In this document: positions 5,752 to 8,318 of the stretch, one piece after another
Position numbering within the stretch: position 1 is the first letter of the stretch
How the letters are laid out: each line of letters begins with the position of its first letter
Assembly: GCA_029256665.1 (NCBI GenBank)
Contig: JAQSXN010000139.1
Span: 1 to 8,318 of the forward strand
Length of the DNA stretch: 8,318 bases
Direction of reading: 5' to 3'
From: Paenibacillus sp.
GTDB taxonomy: Bacteria; Bacillota; Bacilli; Paenibacillales; Paenibacillaceae
The notes under the pieces: generated by a model
The model's database searches: none
What the model was told of the DNA's origin: nothing
The model's input: only the letters and a program-made list of their open reading frames with translations
Position numbers and translations under genes: made by a program

Positions 5752-5785
5752 GGAAGGCATCCCCATGGGCGGGGATGCCTTTTAT
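5752..5785 (+). terminator. Strong intrinsic terminator downstream of the transporter
   Basis: GGCATCCCC (5756-5764) pairs perfectly with GGGGATGCC (5771-5779) around a six-base loop, and AA/TT plus two wobbles extend the stem outward. TTTTATTAATTTT follows. It lies 118 bases after the transporter stop and about 170 bases before the hydrolase start, so it either ends the transporter message or attenuates the hydrolase message. Confidence 0.92.
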
Positions 5786-5873
5786 TAATTTTCTCTTAGT
5801 AAAAAAGGGTAATGCGTAGCTCCCATGCCGGGACTCCCTCTTTTAGGAACTTGGGACGATGCCCGTCCTGCTT

Positions 5874-5900
5874 GCGCCCACTTACAATGAGTTAGGGCGC
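5874..5900 (+). promoter_or_regulatory. Inverted repeat around a possible -10 box upstream of the wall hydrolase
   Basis: GCGCCC (5874-5879) and GGGCGC (5895-5900) are perfectly complementary, with ACT/AGT continuing the stem inside. The loop contains TACAAT (5883-5888), a 5 of 6 match to a -10 box, but no good -35 is found 16-18 bases upstream. It may be an operator over a promoter or simply a leader hairpin. Confidence 0.35.
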
Positions 5901-5935
5901 CAGACAAGGACAAGGCATTGTACAACCAGAATCCC

Positions 5936-5943
5936 AGAGGAGG
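5936..5943 (+). promoter_or_regulatory. Ribosome binding site deciding a GTG start
   Basis: AGAGGAGG ends 10 bases before the GTG at 5954. A TTG at 5918 in the same frame would place this site inside the coding region, so the GTG is preferred. Confidence 0.85.
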
Positions 5944-5953
5944 CGTAACATCA

Positions 5954-7015
5954 GTGAGATATACAGTCAAATATAAAGTCGTTACCGCAACATTGTCCGC
6001 CGCATTGCTCTTCGGTTCCATGGCCGCGCTGCCAGCGCCGGTCGCGAACGCCGCTACGTCGGCTGAAGTCGTGTGGGGAGTGAACATGCGCTCAGGTCCA
6101 ACGACCTCCGCATCGATCATTCGGATGCTTAAGAAAGGCGAGGAAGTAACGGTGCTCGAGCAATCCGGAGGCTGGTACAAAATCAGCGATTCTACCGGGA
6201 AAACGGGCTACATTTCCTCGTCGTCGAAATATACGGAGCTTGGCTCCGAAACGACGGACGGCGCCGATAGCGAGACGCCGGAAGCCGTTCCTTCGCTTAC
6301 GGGCGTCATCAATAAGTCCGTGTCCTTCCGGAAAGGACCAAGCACGTCGTATTCGAGGCTTCGTTACCTGCAAGCCGGCGAAGAGGTCAGAGTGGTCTCG
6401 CAGCCTAGCAGCAGCTGGTATGAAGTGATCGACTCCAAGGGAGTCAAAGGCTACGTATCCTCCCAATCGCAATACATTACGGTTGGAGGAGCGCCAGGCT
6501 CCGGCGGAGAAACGGGAAGCGGCAACACCGACGATACGGTCGTGGAACAGCCGGATTCCTCCACGGGCACGTCGAGCGCATCCGTCGAGAAAATGATCGC
6601 AACGGGGATGAAATATCTCGGCACGCCGTACGAATTCGGCTCCAACCGCAGCACGACGTCGACATTCGATTGCTCGGACTTCACCAAACATATTTTCAAG
6701 GTTGCGCTTGGCGTAACGTTGCCGGCGGATTCGCGCCAGCAAGGCACGTACGTGAAGAACAAAGGCAACGCGGTAACCAGCATCAGCCAGTTGAAGCGCG
6801 GAGATTTGATGTTCTTCATGTCCTACAAGGGCAGCAGCAAATCCTCGTATAGCGGAATCAACAAATCGAGCCAGCGTATTACGCACGTGGCCGTCTATCT
6901 CGGCGACGGAAAAGTGCTTCACACCTACTCCAACGCAAGCGGCGGGGTAAGAACAAACGATATTACGGGAACGGCATGGGAATATCGGTTCCTGTACGGC
7001 GGAAGCGCCCTGTAA
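5954..7015 (+). CDS. Secreted cell-wall hydrolase with two SH3 domains and an NlpC/P60 peptidase
   Basis: A 353-residue exported peptidoglycan hydrolase. Residues 1-33 form a Sec signal peptide: positive start, hydrophobic core TLSAALLFGSMAAL, and an ANA cleavage motif at 31-33. Two bacterial SH3 repeats follow (about 38-95 and 116-175), each with the N/F-RxGPST core (NMRSGPTT, SFRKGPST) and an ending GYI/GYVSS; these bind wall peptides. A Gly/Ser/Thr/Asp-rich linker leads to the NlpC/P60 domain (about 210-353). C240 in FDCSDF, H311 in ITHVAVYLG and H323 in VLHTY form the expected Cys-His-His catalytic set, so the enzyme should be an active endopeptidase cutting stem peptides, commonly between D-Glu and the diamino acid. 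Relatives act in wall growth, separation or sporulation. The start is GTG, chosen by Shine-Dalgarno and signal peptide. A hairpin-rich leader precedes it and a bidirectional terminator follows. Confidence 0.93.
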   Translation: MRYTVKYKVVTATLSAALLFGSMAALPAPVANAATSAEVVWGVNMRSGPTTSASIIRMLKKGEEVTVLEQSGGWYKISDSTGKTGYISSSSKYTELGSETTDGADSETPEAVPSLTGVINKSVSFRKGPSTSYSRLRYLQAGEEVRVVSQPSSSWYEVIDSKGVKGYVSSQSQYITVGGAPGSGGETGSGNTDDTVVEQPDSSTGTSSASVEKMIATGMKYLGTPYEFGSNRSTTSTFDCSDFTKHIFKVALGVTLPADSRQQGTYVKNKGNAVTSISQLKRGDLMFFMSYKGSSKSSYSGINKSSQRITHVAVYLGDGKVLHTYSNASGGVRTNDITGTAWEYRFLYGGSAL

Positions 7016-7080
7016 TTCATCGACGAGGACAAGCGGCAGGCTGCTTTGAGGGCTTGCTGCGAATCCCGAATCAATCCACA

Positions 7081-7133
7081 AAAAAAGCTGTCCCGATCGG
7101 CTCCTGCATGGAACCGGTCGGGACAGCTTTTTT
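7081..7133. terminator. Bidirectional intrinsic terminator between convergent genes
   Basis: GCTGTCCCGATCGG (7087-7100) pairs with CCGGTCGGGACAGC (7114-7127) through 14 pairs including one T-G. The stem is flanked by A6 (7081-7086) and T6 (7128-7133), so it has a T tract in both directions. It ends the wall hydrolase message and can also stop leftward transcription from the membrane protein gene. Confidence 0.95.
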
Positions 7134-7248
7134 GACCACAATAGAATGTATAAGTTTTCGAGAAATCGAAAACCGAAATTCAATTTGGCGATAAAAACTT
7201 CATCTAAACGCGGTCGCTCATCATCGAAGGACTCCGATAGGAGTTTTT

Positions 7249-7272
7249 CTCACGTTAGGGTGTAACGTTGAG
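7249..7272 (-). other. Hairpin just after the membrane protein stop codon
   Basis: CTCACGTTA (7249-7257) pairs with TAACG and TGAG (7263-7272, one bulged T). On the minus strand it begins 6 bases after the stop codon but is followed by A5, not a T run, so it is a weak terminator candidate at best; it may protect the 3' end of the message. Confidence 0.4.
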
Positions 7273-7278
7273 ATCGAT

Positions 7279-7926
7279 TTATGCGTCGCTGCCCAGATCG
7301 GCCGAGCCTGTCTGCTGCTGGGCGACCTTGGCTGGCTGCTGCTGCTCGGACTCGGCTGCCGCTTGCTTGCGCTTCCGGATTCTGCCCCGCACGAACAGGA
7401 ACAAAGCGATGACCGGAACGCCGCCGAGGAATATATATAAGGAGACATCCTTGACCATGCTCTCCGCCGCTCTTCCATAGAAATAGAACAACGCGCCAAC
7501 CGCGTAGAACTTGACCGCCCGGCCAACCGCGGCATATCCGATCAGGCGCCATAACGGGAAGTTCAGGCAGCCGGAGAGGATGGTGAAGACCTTGAACGGA
7601 ATCGGCGTAAACGATCCGATCAAGATCGCCGCTTCGCCGTTTTTTTGGAACCGATCGGTCGCGGCGTCGATCCATTCTTTCTTTAGAAACCGGTACAACA
7701 CGGATTTGCCCATCAATTTGCCGATGAGATAACCGACAGGCGTTCCGAGCAAACAAGCTACGTATCCAAATGTTGCAAGCCATAGCGCCGACGAAGGATT
7801 GAGCAAACTTAACGAAACTTGAAGGAAAAAGGCCGGAATCGGGAAGATGACCGCATCCAGGAAGGAATGGACGAACAATCCCCAGGGGCCGTAGTCTTCC
7901 AGGAAATCAATGATTGCTTGAAACAT
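7279..7926 (-). CDS. DedA/VTT-domain membrane protein, YqaA-like
   Basis: A 215-residue integral membrane protein of the DedA/VTT (SNARE-associated) superfamily. The order is an amphipathic N-terminus, a re-entrant segment around DAVIFPIPAFFLQ (24-36), a helix at about 47-70 with GTPVGYLIGK, then the second conserved loop GSFTPIPFKVFTILSG (104-119) and GYAAVGRAVKFYAVG (130-144, R136), and a last helix at about 160-178. This two-loop pattern is diagnostic for the fold. Some family members flip undecaprenyl phosphate or phospholipids or support membrane potential; which applies here is unknown. The tail from 179 is basic (RGRIRKRK) and then Gln/Ala/Ser-rich, probably cytoplasmic and disordered. 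The ATG at 7926 follows AAAGGAG by 8 bases and is preferred over an in-frame TTG 11 codons earlier. It is transcribed convergently with the wall hydrolase, alone, from a promoter near 8014. Confidence 0.88.
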   Translation of the reverse strand: MFQAIIDFLEDYGPWGLFVHSFLDAVIFPIPAFFLQVSLSLLNPSSALWLATFGYVACLLGTPVGYLIGKLMGKSVLYRFLKKEWIDAATDRFQKNGEAAILIGSFTPIPFKVFTILSGCLNFPLWRLIGYAAVGRAVKFYAVGALFYFYGRAAESMVKDVSLYIFLGGVPVIALFLFVRGRIRKRKQAAAESEQQQPAKVAQQQTGSADLGSDA

Positions 7927-7934
7927 GAAGTAGG

Positions 7935-7941
7935 CTCCTTT
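7935..7941 (-). promoter_or_regulatory. Ribosome binding site of the membrane protein gene
   Basis: Read on the minus strand this is AAAGGAG, 8 bases before the ATG. It settles the start at 7926. Confidence 0.85.
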
Positions 7942-8013
7942 GTGTTCAACTCTAGGCATATGTGAGCTTCCGCGCGCCTTATACGGAGCATATTTTCGAC
8001 GAATTGCTGCTTA

Positions 8014-8022
8014 AGTATAACA
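8014..8022 (-). promoter_or_regulatory. Extended -10 promoter of the membrane protein gene
   Basis: On the minus strand the sequence reads TGTTATACT: a TATACT box (5 of 6, at 8014-8019) with the TGn extension. The hexamer 17 bases upstream is GCGACG and does not resemble a -35 box. Transcription would begin near 8007, giving a leader of about 80 bases. Confidence 0.65.
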
Positions 8023-8031
8023 CACCATAGT

Positions 8032-8058
8032 GCATTCGTCGCTCTTGCGACAATATGC
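8032..8058. repeat. Inverted repeat at the -35 position of the leftward promoter
   Basis: GTCGC (8038-8042) and GCGAC (8047-8051) flank TCTT, and GCAT (8032-8035) and ATGC (8055-8058) continue the symmetry outward. It covers the -35 region of the minus-strand promoter and could be a regulator binding site. Confidence 0.45.
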
Positions 8059-8065
8059 GCGTTGC

Positions 8066-8203
8066 CGTTATCCATATAACGAATGGGTTCACTTAAGTGT
8101 TACGGCGGCGCGGCCGAAGAGGTTTCAAACAAAGCAAAGGTTCTGTAACCTTTTGAATTCCGCAAATTGCCCGATTATCGGGCTTCACGCGCATGAAGCA
8201 TGC
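8066..8203. other. Intergenic stretch with several short inverted repeats
   Basis: No convincing gene lies in the 390 bases from 7927 to the window end. Apart from the promoters and the hairpin listed separately, it contains CGTTAT-CCAT-ATAACG (8066-8081), the palindrome CACTTAAGTG (8090-8099), AAAGGTT-CTGT-AACCTTT (8136-8153), GCCCGA-TTA-TCGGGC (8169-8183) and GCATG-AAG-CATGC (8191-8203). None is followed by a proper T run. Their functions are unknown; some may be operators or chance. Confidence 0.5.
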
Positions 8204-8234
8204 GGTTTGCTTGCGATTTCGGCCTTATCCGATT

Positions 8235-8263
8235 TTGAAGTTGCGCGGAGAGAGGCGTATAGT
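8235..8263 (+). promoter_or_regulatory. Sigma-A promoter for a gene beyond the right edge
   Basis: TTGAAG (8235-8240) and TATAGT (8258-8263) are exactly 17 bases apart; the -35 matches 4 of 6 and the -10 matches 5 of 6. Transcription would begin near 8270 and run rightward out of the window. Confidence 0.65.
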
Positions 8264-8281
8264 TGAGTTATTGTAAAGCGG

Positions 8282-8311
8282 TCACGGACGAGAGAAAAAG
8301 CTCGATCGTGA
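8282..8311 (+). other. Hairpin at the 5' end of the rightward transcript
   Basis: TCACG (8282-8286) pairs with CGTGA (8307-8311), and after a two-by-two internal loop CGAG (8289-8292) pairs with CTCG (8301-8304). It starts about 12 bases into the predicted transcript and may be the first stem of a structured leader cut off by the window edge. Confidence 0.5.
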
Positions 8312-8318
8312 ACAAACG

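Noticed and set aside
5634..5953. c-di-AMP (ydaO/yuaA) riboswitch upstream of the NlpC/P60 gene
   Set aside because: Expected from gene content, but the conserved GGGGAACC, GGGGTGAAT and CCGAA..GTCAGCTAACC blocks are not present on the plus strand.
6092..7183. 363-codon minus-strand open frame opposite the wall hydrolase
   Set aside because: Runs through the bidirectional terminator and has an Arg-rich, motif-free translation.
7231..7249. ACTCC-GATA-GGAGT followed by T5
   Set aside because: A five-pair stem pointing rightward, lying after the strong bidirectional terminator; too weak to call and without an obvious transcript to end.
8030..8266. 78-codon plus-strand open frame near the right end
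   Set aside because: It opens inside the leftward promoter region, has no Shine-Dalgarno, contains several inverted repeats and overlaps a new promoter; the translation shows no domain.

Overview
The window looks like chromosomal DNA from a Gram-positive spore-former of the Paenibacillaceae (Paenibacillus or Cohnella type). The reasons are a moderately high GC content with GC-rich third codon positions, strong Shine-Dalgarno sequences of the GGAGG type, TTG and GTG starts, sigma-A promoters with extended -10 boxes, and protein families typical of Bacillales. The genus is an inference from style and from remembered homologs, not from a search.

Layout, left to right. Bases 1-147 are the edge of an upstream unit plus the promoter and ribosome binding site region of the first gene. 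At 148-1245 lies a metallo-beta-lactamase-fold hydrolase of the UlaG/NAPE-PLD type, followed 64 bases later by a Gfo/Idh/MocA oxidoreductase (1310-2377), probably on the same transcript. A hairpin closes that unit. A new extended -10 promoter at about 2470-2480 then drives an unusually long, repeat-rich leader of about 345 bases ahead of an ABC-F ATPase of the YkpA/YbiT type (2833-4452), which ends at a clear intrinsic terminator. A cation diffusion facilitator, probably for Mn(II), follows (4731-5633). Between it and a secreted SH3-SH3-NlpC/P60 cell-wall hydrolase (5954-7015) is a predicted cloverleaf RNA and a very strong terminator. A bidirectional terminator separates the hydrolase from a convergent DedA/VTT membrane protein on the minus strand (7279-7926). 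The last 350 bases hold that gene's promoter, several inverted repeats, and a rightward sigma-A promoter whose gene lies beyond the window.

The genes do not form one pathway; they read as ordinary housekeeping and envelope functions (metal efflux, wall turnover, membrane protein, translation factor, sugar-type dehydrogenase). I see no phage, insertion sequence, CRISPR array, tRNA or rRNA gene, and no convincing defence or toxin system. The most interesting material is non-coding: the tandem-repeat leader of the ABC-F gene, with mutually exclusive hairpins and two small open frames, and the cloverleaf-plus-terminator between the transporter and the hydrolase. Neither matches a riboswitch class I can recall.
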